From Pandoraea norimbergensis (GTDB taxonomy: Bacteria; Pseudomonadota; Gammaproteobacteria; Burkholderiales; Burkholderiaceae), in NCBI RefSeq assembly GCF_001465545.3, contig NZ_CP013480.3, forward strand, positions 1,488,001 through 1,552,000: a stretch of 64,000 nt of DNA. The letters run 5' to 3'. The notes beneath the pieces were generated by a model. That model made no database searches. It was given only the letters and a program-made list of their open reading frames with translations, and was not told the DNA's origin. A program made the translations under genes and the position numbers. Positions 9,004 to 18,366 of the stretch are shown here, in pieces (positions within the stretch are counted from its first letter, which is position 1; every line of letters starts with the position of its first letter).

Positions 9004-10257
9004 ATGAACGGCCCTGTTCCGGTCGAAGTCCTGAAGCAGCATTTGATCGATCCGGAGATCTGCATTCGCTGCAATACCTGCGAGGAGACGTGTCCGATCG
9101 ACGCGATCACGCATGACGAGAACAACTACGTCGTGCGCGCGGACACGTGCAACGGTTGCATGGCGTGTATTTCGCCGTGCCCGACAGGGGCCATCGACAA
9201 CTGGCGCGACGTGCTCAAAGCCGAGTCGTATTCGGTCGACGCGCAGCTCACGTGGGACGAATTGCCGATACAGGACGATGCGCTGGCCGGTCAGGGCGCG
9301 ATCGGTGAGGCTGCGGAAGGTGCCGCGCAAGGCGATGCCGAGTCTGCCGAGCCGGTGATTGGCGGCTCCGATCTCGTGCGCGGTTCGGTTGTGCCGCCGT
9401 GGTCCGCCGCCAAGCCGTACGTCAATCTGTACAACCACAAGGCGCCGGTGCAGGCTACCGTCGTCGGCAACTATCGCGTTACCGACGCGAGCACGGAAAG
9501 CGATATTCATCACATCGTGCTCGACTTCGGTAAGCAGCCGTTTCCGGTGCTCGAAGGCCAGTCGATCGGCATCATCCCGCCGGGTACGACGGCGGACGGA
9601 CGCGCGCATCACGCGCGGCAGTATTCGATTGCCTCGCCGCGCGACGGCGAGCGCGCGGGGTACAACAATCTGGCGCTGACCGTGAAGCGCGTGACGAAGG
9701 ATCATCACGAGCAGGAAGTCGGCGGTGTTTGCTCGAACTATCTGTGCGATCTGAAGAAGGGCGATATGGTGAACGTGATGGGCCCGTTCGGCAGCACGTT
9801 CCTGATGCCCAATCACGCCGACTCGCATTTGCTGATGATCTGCACGGGCACGGGGGCCGCGCCGATGCGCGCGATGACCGAATACCGCCGCCGCCGCCGT
9901 CTGAAAGGGGCGACGGGCAAGCTCATGCTGTTCTTCGGGGCCCGCACGCAGGGCGAACTGCCGTACTTCGGCCCGCTGCTGAATCTGCCGAAGGATTTCA
10001 TCGATACCAATCTGGCCTTCTCGCGCACGCCGGGGCAAGCCAAGCGTTATGTGCAGGACGCCATGCGCGAGCGCGCGGCCGACGTGGCGGCGCTGCTGCG
10101 CCATGAGCACACCTACATCTATGTGTGCGGCCTGAAGGGCATGGAAGACGGCGTGTTGCAGGCACTGCAAGCGATCGCCGGTGAAGCGGGACTTGACTGG
10201 CAGGCGTTGTGGCAACGGATGAAGACGGAAGGGCGCCTGCATCTCGAAACGTATTGA
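9004..10257 (+). CDS. boxA: benzoyl-CoA 2,3-epoxidase, reductase component
   Basis: This 417-residue iron-sulfur flavoprotein passes electrons from NADPH to BoxB. Two [4Fe-4S] ferredoxin motifs lie at the N-terminus: Cys20, 23, 26, 30 and Cys49, 52, 55, 59. An acidic, Ala-rich linker (about 85-120) leads to a ferredoxin-NADP-reductase-like module with the FAD motif RQYSIAS (about 202) and the nucleotide-binding region CTGTGAAPM (about 280). The start is fixed by AAGGAGA at 8990-8996. It is the last gene of boxCBA and is followed by two hairpins, the second a strong terminator. Confidence 0.96.
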   Translation: MNGPVPVEVLKQHLIDPEICIRCNTCEETCPIDAITHDENNYVVRADTCNGCMACISPCPTGAIDNWRDVLKAESYSVDAQLTWDELPIQDDALAGQGAIGEAAEGAAQGDAESAEPVIGGSDLVRGSVVPPWSAAKPYVNLYNHKAPVQATVVGNYRVTDASTESDIHHIVLDFGKQPFPVLEGQSIGIIPPGTTADGRAHHARQYSIASPRDGERAGYNNLALTVKRVTKDHHEQEVGGVCSNYLCDLKKGDMVNVMGPFGSTFLMPNHADSHLLMICTGTGAAPMRAMTEYRRRRRLKGATGKLMLFFGARTQGELPYFGPLLNLPKDFIDTNLAFSRTPGQAKRYVQDAMRERAADVAALLRHEHTYIYVCGLKGMEDGVLQALQAIAGEAGLDWQALWQRMKTEGRLHLETY

Positions 10258-10340
10258 ATCGTCAGATGCCTGTCCGGTTACGGCAACGTGGCAGGACAGG
10301 TACACACCATTGACCGACGGCGCTTTGCGCCGGCTTGACA

Positions 10341-10368
10341 CCGCGTGCTTCGGCACGCGGTTTTTTTT
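10341..10368 (+). terminator. intrinsic terminator of boxCBA
   Basis: CCGCGTGC and GCACGCGG pair around a TTCG tetraloop (10341-10360), followed by eight T residues (10361-10368). A second, weaker inverted repeat, CCTGTCC/GGACAGG (10269-10275, 10294-10300), lies between it and the boxA stop. Confidence 0.95.
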
Positions 10369-10406
10369 GTCCCGTCGATGGTTGACGTGGATGTGCCGCG
10401 ATGGCG

Positions 10407-11057
10407 CTACCGGATCGGCTTTGCGATGGGGGACAGCATGCGCAGGCACGCCTCTGAGAGGCTTTGCGCAAACTTGGTGCAGTCTTGCGCGCGCTTCGGT
10501 TTGGCCGCGATGAGGTCGTCTGTCGCGCCGTGAACGCCCGAGTAAATCAGCAGCGCCACCACGCGAGGTTCCTCCGGCGCCCACGCGCCCGCCGCTTTGC
10601 CGCGCACGATGATGTCGGTCAACTGCTCGAGAATCGCGTTCTTGTCTCGATTGGCGCGGTCGTGGTGGTGGTGATGGGTATAAACGATGTCGTGCGTGCG
10701 GTAGGTCTTCACATACGTTTCGACATTCGTCTGAATCCACACGCGAAGCCGTTGCACCCAGTCGTCTGCTGCGCAGGCATCGACGGCGTCCTGCAACGTT
10801 GCCATGAACTGCGCGGTATAGCGTTGGCCCAGCGCGTCGAGCATCTCGTTCTTGGACGCGAAGTAGTGATAGAAGGTGCCCTTGGCCACCTGTGCCTTCT
10901 CGACGATTTCATTGATCGTCGTGGCTTCCACGCCCTGTGCCAGAAACAATGCTTCGGCTGCCCCCATCAGTTCTTCAAGACGAACCTCCGCCGGTTTGGT
11001 ACGGGGGCGCGTGGGGGCGGTCTCCGGCAGCTTCGCTTTAACGGGGCTCACAGGCAT
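10407..11057 (-). CDS. TetR-family transcriptional regulator
   Basis: This 216-residue protein has a TetR N-terminal HTH at about residues 28-75 (GVEATTINEIVEKAQVAKGT then FYHYFASKNEMLDAL). The C-terminal ligand-binding half contains a run of five histidines (about 127-131, YTHHHHHD), which could bind metal or just be low complexity. It lies convergent to boxA, separated by the boxCBA terminator, so it is probably not part of the benzoate regulon. No obvious target gene is adjacent; the DJ-1 gene is divergent with 163 bases between. Confidence 0.88.
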   Translation of the reverse strand: MPVSPVKAKLPETAPTRPRTKPAEVRLEELMGAAEALFLAQGVEATTINEIVEKAQVAKGTFYHYFASKNEMLDALGQRYTAQFMATLQDAVDACAADDWVQRLRVWIQTNVETYVKTYRTHDIVYTHHHHHDRANRDKNAILEQLTDIIVRGKAAGAWAPEEPRVVALLIYSGVHGATDDLIAAKPKRAQDCTKFAQSLSEACLRMLSPIAKPIR

Positions 11058-11220
11058 CGGGTCAGTTCACGAGAGTCAATAATGGGGCAGTGCCGGGGCA
11101 GTGTCGGGGCAGCGGCGTCAGTTTAAGGGAAGTCCGCCAACGCTGTCCCGAGGGCGTCACCGGAATTGGGTAACATGGGCGTGCTGTTTCCTTCCATTTT
11201 TTCTCTGAACGGAGAGTCTC

Positions 11221-11802
11221 ATGGGCAAGAAGCGGATTCTGGTACTGGCTGGCGACTACGTCGAAGACTACGAACTGATGGTGCCCGTGCAGGCACTGAT
11301 GGCCGTGGGGCATCGCGTGGAAGTGGTGTGTCCGGGCAAGAAAGCGGGCGACAAGGTGCGCACGGCGATTCACGATTTCGAAGGCGATCAGACGTACAGC
11401 GAGAAGCGCGGTCACGATTTCACGCTCAACGCGACGTTCGATGGGTTGTCACCGGCCGATTTCGATGCGCTGGTGATTCCCGGTGGACGCGCGCCGGAGT
11501 ATCTGCGCCTGAACGAACAGGTGCTCGCCGCCGTGCGGCATTTTGCCGAGAACGACAAGCCGATCGCGGCGATTTGTCACGGCGCGCAATTGCTGGCGGC
11601 CGCCGGTGTGATCGAAGGGCGCGAGTGTTCGGCGTATCCGGCGTGTGCCCCGGAAGTGCGGCTCGCAGGCGGCAAATACATGGAGATCGAGATCGACGCG
11701 GCGCACACCGACGGCAAGCTCGTCACAGCACCGGCATGGCCCGCGCATCCCGCGTGGATTGCACAGTTCCTCGCCGTATTGGGGACGAAGATCGAGCTTT
11801 GA
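11221..11802 (+). CDS. DJ-1/PfpI family protein
   Basis: This 193-residue class I glutamine-amidotransferase-like protein has the nucleophile elbow AAICHGAQ with the predicted catalytic Cys119 and a Glu near residue 15, as in DJ-1/PfpI/YhbO proteins. It lacks a glutamine synthase partner domain. Members act as general-stress proteins, protein/nucleic-acid deglycases or chaperones; the precise reaction cannot be read here. GGAGAG stands just upstream of the ATG at 11221. It is monocistronic, with a strong terminator directly behind it. Confidence 0.88.
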   Translation: MGKKRILVLAGDYVEDYELMVPVQALMAVGHRVEVVCPGKKAGDKVRTAIHDFEGDQTYSEKRGHDFTLNATFDGLSPADFDALVIPGGRAPEYLRLNEQVLAAVRHFAENDKPIAAICHGAQLLAAAGVIEGRECSAYPACAPEVRLAGGKYMEIEIDAAHTDGKLVTAPAWPAHPAWIAQFLAVLGTKIEL

Positions 11803-11825
11803 GAATGCGATGATGCCGTAAGCAG

Positions 11826-11852
11826 CGGGGGCCAATGACGGCCCCCGTTTTT
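11826..11852 (+). terminator. intrinsic terminator of the DJ-1/PfpI gene
   Basis: CGGGGGCC (11826-11833) pairs with GGCCCCCG (11840-11847) across a six-base loop and is followed by five T residues. Confidence 0.93.
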
Positions 11853-11888
11853 CATTGCCGTCACGGGCCTTGCAGATCTCAGGACACT

Positions 11889-12446
11889 TCAGCTGCCTTG
11901 GCCGTCCAACGCATGCAAACGGGCGTCGGCGGCGGCGAGCGTGTGTTCGCTGAAGACTTCGATGCCGTGCTCGCGCAGTAACGCAGCGGCCACCCCGCGT
12001 CCCGCGATCTTTGCGCCGGTAAATGTCCCGTCGTACACGAACGTGCTGCCGCACGACGGGCTTCCTTCCTTCAATACCGCAATCCGGATGCCGTGACGCT
12101 GGGCGATGGCCAGTGCACGCTGGGCGCCGTCGATGAATTCGGCCGTAACGTCGGCACCGGTGTCGTCGATCACGCGCGCGACCTGCTGCCAAACACGTTC
12201 ACCGCCAGCCGCAGCGCTGATCTCGGCGGGCGGGCGCGGTGTGGCCAAACCGCCCGCGACCTCCGGGCAGACGGCGGCAATGAGGCCCGCCTTGCGCCAA
12301 CGTTCGAGGATGGCGGCGCCGTCGGCTTCGCAAGGCGCCGCGCGCCCGTGATAGCGAACCGGCTGACCGAGCAGGCAACTGCTGACAAGAATGCGCGGGG
12401 TGCGAGCGGCGGGCATCGCGAGGAGAGAAGTGGGCTGCGTAGACAT
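11889..12446 (-). CDS. DUF523 domain-containing protein
   Basis: With the ATG at 12446 the protein has 185 residues and matches the DUF523 family (about 140-160 residues of core). Visible family features are the N-terminal VSSCLLGQPVRYHG, the CPEVAGGL segment and the KEGSPSCGS segment, whose cysteines may bind a metal or cluster. The N-terminal Thr/Pro/Ala-rich 18 residues precede the core. A longer in-frame start at 12653 would add 69 low-complexity residues and is not favoured. It lies convergent to the DJ-1 gene. Function is unknown; some members are fused to DUF1722. Confidence 0.85.
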   Translation of the reverse strand: MSTQPTSLLAMPAARTPRILVSSCLLGQPVRYHGRAAPCEADGAAILERWRKAGLIAAVCPEVAGGLATPRPPAEISAAAGGERVWQQVARVIDDTGADVTAEFIDGAQRALAIAQRHGIRIAVLKEGSPSCGSTFVYDGTFTGAKIAGRGVAAALLREHGIEVFSEHTLAAADARLHALDGQGS

Positions 12447-12670
12447 GCGCCGGAGCCTATCACGGGGCGCGCGTGGGTGTGAATGTGTCAGCGCAGTCAG
12501 CCCCATCGGGTTAGTCAGGTTTGTCCGAATGCGGCGCATTTTCGAAAGCCTTTCGTCGCGCGGCGCAGCAGAATCCGCCGATTCTGACCACGGCTGTTGA
12601 CGCGCAGAACGGGCGCGCGGCGGTGGTCTCTTCAAACGATCAAACGATCGCACGATGATGGAGGATCGCC

Positions 12671-14095
12671 ATGCACCGCGTTGACCTTGCCCGTACCTAC
12701 GGCGTTCCGGATGGCACGCGCCTTTCGCCTGTGCCGGAAGTGTTGCCGCCGCCGCATGCCGCTATCTCAGCGCTGCCGGAGATGGGGCCGCACGGCATGC
12801 ACGACGCTGTTGTTGGCCACGACGGCAGCGCGGCGGCCTTGCCAGCGATCGGACCCTATGATTTCTCGTCGGCAGAGCGCGTGCGTGACGCACTGCCGAT
12901 GGGCGCGACAGGCGCCGCAGTGCGCATGACACTCGCGTCTCACTCGAATGCCACGCAATACGTGGTCAAGCGTTGCCCCGATGCGTGGCACACCACACAG
13001 GCATGGCTTGCGTCGCGTCTTTTCGGCGTAATGGGGTTGCCGACCCCGACGACGTTTCTCGTGCGCGGGTGCGACGAGGCTTTCGACGGCACGCGCGAGT
13101 CCGGCCGGCTGCATCTCGCGAGCGTCTATCTGGCATCGTATGAAGACTTCGGCCTTTGGCTGATCGGTGAAGAAGCGCGCCGGGCGGTCGTAGGTCAGGC
13201 ACAAGACAGCGAGCGCACGACGATCTGCGACGGCGCGCGCATCGGCGCCCACATGGCGGGCCGAGTCATGGACAAGTTGTGCAAGCAGGAGGGTGCGGCG
13301 TTCTGGGCACTCTCGCCGCAATGCGCGCGGATCTACGCGGACGAGCTAAAAAGCCGTAATGCCATGCTCGGCCTGCTCTGCGAGATGTTGCCCGACGTCT
13401 ACCAATGCGAACTGGAGCGGCACTACATCGCAGCGCTCTGGCTGGGTAACTGGGACTTGTGCAACGTGTTCATGGAAAACGTGGGCGTGTGGCGCGACAA
13501 GGAGGATTTGCCGCGCATGATGACCGTGGACTTCGGTGCGTGTCTGGAGATGGGATTTCAGGGCACCTGCAAGGACACTGGCTACGAGGTGGCGGTGAAT
13601 CAACGCACTGGCTTGCCTGCGCTGCCGCCGCTGACGTTGACGTTCCGGCGTGATGCCGCATGTTTCTCGGCCGAATTGCCGTCCGATGCGCTGACCGATC
13701 TCACGCAATTTCCTTACGGTGAACAGTACGCGCCGTTCGTGCGCCGCTTGAAGGGGTTCACACCCGACGCCACGGAAGACGTTGTCGTCGAGGCGTTGAA
13801 GAACCCGACCGGCACGCGTGCCGTGGCTGCCGAAATGGCCTATCGGCTCGGCAGAATTCATCAGGAAACGCTCTTGCCGTGGGCGAGCACCGCCAGTGAG
13901 CTTGCCCGCGCGGAGACGGGCGGCCCTCTCCACGGCCGATGCGATGCGCCCGAGCAGGTGCACCGCCTGCTGTCCCGGCGCGACAGTCTCGTGCGGTTGT
14001 TGGGCGGGGAGTGGGCGGCGCAGGCGTGGGCGCGCGCGCATCCGACACGCGCGTGCGCCATCATTGCCCAGCAGTCACCGTTTATGCGCCCTTGA
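12671..14095 (+). CDS. orphan 474-residue protein with kinase-fold-like motifs
   Basis: I do not recognise a named family. The first 70 residues are Pro/Ala/His-rich. Then follow QYVVK with Lys100, a helix LASRLFGVMGLP (113-124) as in a kinase N-lobe, GNWDLCNVFMEN (259-270) resembling the G-N/D-x-D/H-x-x-N catalytic loop of HipA, PI3/4-kinase or FAM20-type atypical kinases, and TVDFG (285-289) resembling the metal-binding DFG. This order and spacing fit an atypical kinase fold; that is inference. There is no signal peptide or membrane segment. GGAGG directly precedes the ATG at 12671. It is monocistronic and its last 14 bases overlap the end of the convergent LysR gene. An effector or a toxin-like kinase are both possible. 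Confidence 0.6.
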   Translation: MHRVDLARTYGVPDGTRLSPVPEVLPPPHAAISALPEMGPHGMHDAVVGHDGSAAALPAIGPYDFSSAERVRDALPMGATGAAVRMTLASHSNATQYVVKRCPDAWHTTQAWLASRLFGVMGLPTPTTFLVRGCDEAFDGTRESGRLHLASVYLASYEDFGLWLIGEEARRAVVGQAQDSERTTICDGARIGAHMAGRVMDKLCKQEGAAFWALSPQCARIYADELKSRNAMLGLLCEMLPDVYQCELERHYIAALWLGNWDLCNVFMENVGVWRDKEDLPRMMTVDFGACLEMGFQGTCKDTGYEVAVNQRTGLPALPPLTLTFRRDAACFSAELPSDALTDLTQFPYGEQYAPFVRRLKGFTPDATEDVVVEALKNPTGTRAVAAEMAYRLGRIHQETLLPWASTASELARAETGGPLHGRCDAPEQVHRLLSRRDSLVRLLGGEWAAQAWARAHPTRACAIIAQQSPFMRP

Positions 14096-15104
14096 ATTCC
14101 GGCATGAGCGCAGACACTAGCGCGTCGATGGCGGCGCGCAGCTTCGGCGACGGATGGCGCGTATCGGGCCAGACGAGATGCAGCGGGGTGCCGGCCGCGC
14201 GCGTGTCAGTCATCAGTCGAACCAGTGTGCCGTGGCTCAGCGGCAGGGCGGCTACCCAGTGCGGAATGCAAACGACGCCGAGCCCTTGCTCCGCCGCCGT
14301 GACCAGTGCCACGAGATCGTCGAGTACGAAACGCGCCGTGCGCCCCCGGCGAAAACCGGCGGCCGCGTGGCCTGCGGGCAATGAGGTATTGGCAGCGTTA
14401 TCCGTCACGGTATCGGTATGCGTTCCTCCGCCGGCGTGCGCGACGTTCGCCACCGCGCAGGGCACAAACGTCGGCCATTCGTAAAGATTGCCGCCCCGGC
14501 CGTACATCAGGCGTTCGTGATCGGCCAACTCGGCGAAGGTGCGCGGGGTGCCGTATTCGGCCAGATACCCGGGTGACGCGCACAGGATCATCGTCTGCTC
14601 GCCGAGCGAGCGCGCCTTGAGGCCGGGTGTGTCGTCGAGCCGCCCGCTGCGCACAGCCAAGTCGTAACCTTCTTCGATCAGATCCACGCGCCGGTCGCTG
14701 AACGCCATTTCCAGACGCAATTGCGGGTGCGCCTTCGCCATGGCCAGCAGCACCGGGGCAATGCACTGCCGCCCGATCTGCACTGGCATCGTCACTCGGA
14801 GCTTGCCCATCGGCGACTGCGTGCCGGCGCTCAGTTCGTCTTCCGCCTCCGACAATTCGGACAGCACCTTGACGCAGCGTTGATAGAACGTCTCGCCTTC
14901 GTCGGTCAGATGCTGGCTTCGCGTCGTGCGGTAAAAGAGCCGTACTCCCAGCCGCGCTTCCAGCCGGGCGATGCGTTTGGCCACCGCCGAGCGCGTGAGA
15001 TGCAGCCGCTCGGCGGCGCCGGCAAAGCTGCCTGCGTCTACCGCCGCCACAAAGGCGGAGATGCCCGAGAGCCGGTCGGGGGTATATCCGTCACTGATTT
15101 CCAT
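14082..15104 (-). CDS. LysR-family transcriptional regulator
   Basis: With the ATG at 15104 the protein has 340 residues; an upstream in-frame TTG at 15128 lacks a ribosome site. The HTH (about residues 12-65, SFAGAAERLHLTRSAVAKRI) is followed by a substrate-binding domain starting near TMPVQIGRQ. It is longer than usual for LysR (about 300) because of an insertion around GGGTHTDTVTDNAANTSLP (about 222-240), a Gly/Thr-rich loop within the effector domain. It is divergent from the MDR oxidoreductase at 15238 with 133 bases between, so that gene is its likely target. The 3' end overlaps the orphan kinase-like gene by 14 bases. Confidence 0.9.
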   Translation of the reverse strand: MEISDGYTPDRLSGISAFVAAVDAGSFAGAAERLHLTRSAVAKRIARLEARLGVRLFYRTTRSQHLTDEGETFYQRCVKVLSELSEAEDELSAGTQSPMGKLRVTMPVQIGRQCIAPVLLAMAKAHPQLRLEMAFSDRRVDLIEEGYDLAVRSGRLDDTPGLKARSLGEQTMILCASPGYLAEYGTPRTFAELADHERLMYGRGGNLYEWPTFVPCAVANVAHAGGGTHTDTVTDNAANTSLPAGHAAAGFRRGRTARFVLDDLVALVTAAEQGLGVVCIPHWVAALPLSHGTLVRLMTDTRAAGTPLHLVWPDTRHPSPKLRAAIDALVSALMPEFKGA

Positions 15105-15237
15105 TAATTGATTCCAATTTGTCGCCAATAAGTGGATAAATTGCCATCACTGCTTCGAAGTATTCTCCAATAAGCTGATTCCTGTCTACCCGACGCGCTT
15201 TCCGTGCGGTGGGGCTCCCCAAGATAAGGATCAAGCG

Positions 15238-16242
15238 ATGAAAACGATGAAACAGTGGCAAATGGCGACGCTGGGCGAAAACGCACTGGCGCTTGCTACG
15301 GTCGACGTTCCCCAGCCTGGCCCGGGTGAAGTACTGGTGAAGGTGAAGGCGGTGTCGCTCAACTTCCGCGATGCGCTGATGATCGACACCGGCATGGGCT
15401 TGCCGGTGACGTTCCCGTTCGTGCCGGGCTCGGACATGGCGGGCGAGGTGGTCGCCGTCGGCGAGGGTGTGACACGGTTGGCGGCGGGCGACCGGGTGAT
15501 CAATACGTTCTGGGACCGCTGGATCGACGGCGAAGCTGCACCGGACGGACTCAAGGTCTTCGGTGGCACCTTGCAGGGCGTGCTGCGTGAATATGCCGTC
15601 TTTGCCGAAGACACGCTGCTGGCGGCGCCGGTCACGCTCGATGACGTGGCGGCCTCGACGCTGACCTGCGCGGGGCTGACCGCATGGTTCGCGCTGTTCG
15701 AAGTAGGACACAAGTTGCAGCCGGGCCAGACGGTGCTCTCGACCGGCACTGGCGGGGTCGCCTTGTTTGGCGCGCAATTGGCGCTCGCGCATGGGGCGAA
15801 GGCGATTGTGACCAGCGGCAGCCCGGACAAACTGGCGCGCGCGGCGGCGCTGGGCGTGACACATGGCGTGCTGCGCACGGAAGGCTGGGCCGACGAGGTG
15901 CTAGCGCTGACGAGCGGGCGGGGCGTCGAACAGGTACTGGAACTGGCCGGCGGCGATATGGCCGGGACCATGCGGGCGCTGGCGCCTAACGGCAAGGTGT
16001 CCGTGATCGGCATGCTCGACGGCGAGACCCTGCGGGCGCCGGTTTATGGCGTGTTGGGCAAGCGGGCACAGATTCAGGGCATCGGCGTCGGCCATCGCCG
16101 GGCGCTCGAAGCGCTGGTCGCTGCCGTGGATCGCCATGAAATCGTGCCGGCCGTCGACGCCGTGTACGACTTCGCCGATGTCGGTCAGGCGCTGGCACAC
16201 CTGCGCCGGGGGGCGTTCGGTAAGGTTGTGGTGCGCGTGTGA
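15238..16242 (+). CDS. zinc-independent MDR-family NAD(P)-dependent oxidoreductase
   Basis: This 334-residue medium-chain dehydrogenase/reductase has a GroES-like N-terminal domain (about 20-130, beginning GPGEVLVKVKAVSLNFRD) and a Rossmann domain with STGTGGVALFG (about 162-172). The LNFRDALMI segment and lack of a structural-zinc Cys cluster point to the quinone-oxidoreductase/enoyl-reductase side of the family rather than a zinc alcohol dehydrogenase. It lies divergent from the LysR gene at 14082-15104, which probably controls it. The ATG at 15238 has GATAAGGA upstream. The substrate cannot be read. Confidence 0.85.
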   Translation: MKTMKQWQMATLGENALALATVDVPQPGPGEVLVKVKAVSLNFRDALMIDTGMGLPVTFPFVPGSDMAGEVVAVGEGVTRLAAGDRVINTFWDRWIDGEAAPDGLKVFGGTLQGVLREYAVFAEDTLLAAPVTLDDVAASTLTCAGLTAWFALFEVGHKLQPGQTVLSTGTGGVALFGAQLALAHGAKAIVTSGSPDKLARAAALGVTHGVLRTEGWADEVLALTSGRGVEQVLELAGGDMAGTMRALAPNGKVSVIGMLDGETLRAPVYGVLGKRAQIQGIGVGHRRALEALVAAVDRHEIVPAVDAVYDFADVGQALAHLRRGAFGKVVVRV

Positions 16243-16246
16243 AGGG

Positions 16247-16290
16247 GATAAAGCGGAGATAAAGCGGAGATAAAGCGGAGATAAAGCGGG
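16247..16290. repeat. four tandem 11-base repeats
   Basis: GATAAAGCGGA occurs three times exactly and a fourth time with the last base changed, head to tail, directly behind the MDR oxidoreductase stop codon. Confidence 0.95.
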
Positions 16291-16337
16291 GCGGCGGCGG
16301 GAGGTAAAGGGCGCCAACCGCGGGGCGGCAAGGGCGG

Positions 16338-16366
16338 TTGCCTAACGCCCAAAGCTCGCATACACT
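16338..16366 (+). promoter_or_regulatory. putative glyA promoter
   Basis: TTGCCT (16338-16343), 17 bases, then TACACT (16361-16366). Transcription would begin near 16373, just before the ZTP aptamer, which supports the call. Confidence 0.5.
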
Positions 16367-16383
16367 ATCGACGCCACAAACCC

Positions 16384-16500
16384 CGCGTGACTGGCGATTA
16401 GGGTGCACAGCCTTGTGTGCCCGAGGTGGAGCAACCCACCGGGAAGCGCTGGGGTCTTATTTGCCGTTCGCCTGGGCAGCCGTGATGGTTGGTGCTGCCC
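16384..16500 (+). promoter_or_regulatory. ZTP (pfl) riboswitch upstream of glyA
   Basis: The conserved elements of the ZMP/ZTP riboswitch occur in order: CGTGACTGGCG (16386-16396), CCACCGGGAAGCG (16436-16448) and GCCGTTCGCCTGGGCA (16463-16478), the last being the hallmark pseudoknot-forming segment. The class senses the purine intermediate ZMP/ZTP, which builds up when 10-formyl-tetrahydrofolate is short, and turns on one-carbon genes such as glyA. Immediately after, GGGCAGC (16474-16480) can pair with GCTGCCC (16494-16500). That pairing takes bases from the aptamer, so it is a plausible switching hairpin. Confidence 0.9.
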
Positions 16501-16582
16501 TGTCTATCGTCTTCCAAAGCACAAAGGAAGATGCGCTGCGCCATCCCCTCCCGGAAAACCTGTTCAATTCAACGCAAACGCC

Positions 16583-17830
16583 ATGTTCGATAAATCGAAA
16601 TCCACTGTTGCCGCCGTCGATCCCGAAGTCTGGGCCGCGATTCAGAAGGAAGATCAGCGTCAGGAAGACCACATTGAGCTGATCGCGTCGGAAAACTACA
16701 CCAGCCCGGCCGTGATGGAAGCGCAGGGCTCGCAGCTGACCAACAAGTACGCTGAAGGCTATCCGGGCAAGCGCTATTACGGCGGTTGCGAATATGTCGA
16801 CGTCGTTGAGCAACTGGCGATTGACCGAGTGAAGGCGCTGTTCGGGGCGGAAGCCGCGAACGTGCAGCCGAACTCGGGCTCGCAAGCCAATCAGGGCGTG
16901 TATTTCGCCATGCTCAAGCCGGGCGACACGATCATGGGCATGAGCCTCGCCCACGGCGGTCACCTGACGCACGGTTCGCCGGTGAACATGTCGGGCAAGT
17001 GGTTCAACGTGGTCAGCTACGGCCTGAACGAGAACGAAGACATCGATTACGACGCTGCCGAGAAGCTCGCGCAGCAACACAAGCCGAAGCTGATCGTGGC
17101 CGGTGCCTCGGCCTTCTCGCTGAAGATTGATTTCGAGCGTATGTCGCAGATCGCCAAGTCGGTCGGCGCGTACTTCATGGTCGACATGGCGCACTACGCG
17201 GGTCTGATCGCTGCCGGTGTGTACCCGAACCCGGTGCCGCACGCCGACTTCGTGACCACCACGACGCACAAGAGCCTGCGCGGTCCGCGCGGCGGCGTGA
17301 TTCTGATGAAGGCCGAGTTCGAGAAGCCGATCAATTCGGCCATCTTCCCGGGCATTCAGGGTGGCCCGCTCATGCACGTGATCGCCGGTAAGGCCGTCGC
17401 GTTCAAGGAAGCCGCTACGCCGGAATTCAAGGCTTACCAAGCGCAAGTCGTGAAGAACGCTCGCGTGCTGGCCGAGACGCTGGTGGCGCGCGGTCTGCGC
17501 ATCGTGTCGGGCAAGACGGAATCGCACGTGATGCTGGTCGATCTGCGCGCCAAGAACATCACCGGCAAGGCAGCGGAAGCCGCCCTGGGTGCTGCGCACA
17601 TCACCGTGAACAAGAACGCGATCCCGAACGATCCGGAAAAGCCGTTCGTCACGAGCGGTGTGCGTCTGGGTTCGCCGGCCATGACCACGCGCGGCTTCAA
17701 GGAAGACGAAGCCAAGCTGGTCGGCAACCTGATCGCCGACGTGCTCGACAACCCGGAAAACGAGGAAAACCTGGCCAAGGTGCGTGCACAAGTGGCCGAG
17801 TTGACCAAGCGTTTCCCGGTCTACGGCTAA
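16583..17830 (+). CDS. glyA: serine hydroxymethyltransferase
   Basis: This 415-residue PLP enzyme interconverts serine and glycine with tetrahydrofolate, supplying methylene-THF. The PLP lysine is Lys230 in [23 protein letters not shown] (31-39) and YGGCEYVD (66-73) are also conserved. Length matches E. coli GlyA (417). The ATG at 16583 lies 83 bases after the riboswitch hairpin; an upstream in-frame start at 16403 would translate the riboswitch and is rejected. nrdR follows 18 bases after the stop, so the two are co-transcribed. Confidence 0.98.
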   Translation: MFDKSKSTVAAVDPEVWAAIQKEDQRQEDHIELIASENYTSPAVMEAQGSQLTNKYAEGYPGKRYYGGCEYVDVVEQLAIDRVKALFGAEAANVQPNSGSQANQGVYFAMLKPGDTIMGMSLAHGGHLTHGSPVNMSGKWFNVVSYGLNENEDIDYDAAEKLAQQHKPKLIVAGASAFSLKIDFERMSQIAKSVGAYFMVDMAHYAGLIAAGVYPNPVPHADFVTTTTHKSLRGPRGGVILMKAEFEKPINSAIFPGIQGGPLMHVIAGKAVAFKEAATPEFKAYQAQVVKNARVLAETLVARGLRIVSGKTESHVMLVDLRAKNITGKAAEAALGAAHITVNKNAIPNDPEKPFVTSGVRLGSPAMTTRGFKEDEAKLVGNLIADVLDNPENEENLAKVRAQVAELTKRFPVYG

Positions 17831-17848
17831 GCGGACGGCCCCGCACGC

Positions 17849-18331
17849 ATGCGTTGCCCGTTCTGCCGGCATGACGACACGCAGGTCATCGACTCGCGTG
17901 AAGCGGAAGACGGCGCTGCCATTCGGCGGCGCCGGCGCTGTCCGTCGTGCGACAAGCGATTCACCACTTATGAGCGCGTCGAGTTGACGATGCCGGCCGT
18001 CGTCAAGAAAGACGGCAGCCGTGCGGAGTACGACCGTGCGAAGGTGCGCGCCAGCATGCAGTTGGCGATTCGCAAGCGCCCCGTGAGTGCCGAAGCGATG
18101 GATGCCGCGATTGCGCGCATCGAGTACAAGCTGCTGGCCGGTGCGGAGCGCGAAGTGGTGAGCCAGCGCATTGGCGAACTGGTGATGCGCGAGCTCAAGC
18201 GTCTGGACAAGATCGCGTACATCCGGTTCGCGTCGGTGTATCGCAGCTTCGAAGACATTGCGGAATTCCGCGATGTGCTCGAAGAGATCGACAGCACCGA
18301 CGTCAAGCCTAAGCGAAAGCCGGTGGCCTGA
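17849..18331 (+). CDS. nrdR: transcriptional repressor NrdR
   Basis: This 160-residue repressor of ribonucleotide reductase genes has the N-terminal zinc ribbon with Cys3, Cys6, Cys31, Cys34, followed by the ATP-cone (about 49-139) that senses ATP/dATP. The C-terminal KPKRKPV tail is basic. It is 18 bases downstream of glyA, an arrangement that ties deoxynucleotide and one-carbon supply together. No second ribosome site upstream of the ATG is obvious, so coupling to glyA is likely. A strong terminator follows. Confidence 0.97.
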   Translation: MRCPFCRHDDTQVIDSREAEDGAAIRRRRRCPSCDKRFTTYERVELTMPAVVKKDGSRAEYDRAKVRASMQLAIRKRPVSAEAMDAAIARIEYKLLAGAEREVVSQRIGELVMRELKRLDKIAYIRFASVYRSFEDIAEFRDVLEEIDSTDVKPKRKPVA

Positions 18332-18366
18332 GCGCGAACGCGGCAAACGCTGCACATGCAGGACGG

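Noticed and set aside
8947..10740. 597-codon minus-strand frame opposite boxA
   Set aside because: It crosses the boxCBA terminator and part of the TetR gene and lacks any recognisable domain.
12541..12670. Type III secretion (TTCG-N16-TTCG) box upstream of the kinase-like orphan
   Set aside because: Two TTCG copies occur but with the wrong spacing (seven bases).
16247..16290. Possible CRISPR remnant
   Set aside because: Units are 11 bases without spacers and there are no cas genes.
16474..16515. Intrinsic terminator after the ZTP aptamer
   Set aside because: The hairpin is good but no T run follows, so I list it only as a switching hairpin.
16457..18355. 632-codon minus-strand frame opposite glyA-nrdR
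   Set aside because: Shadow of two conserved genes and the riboswitch.
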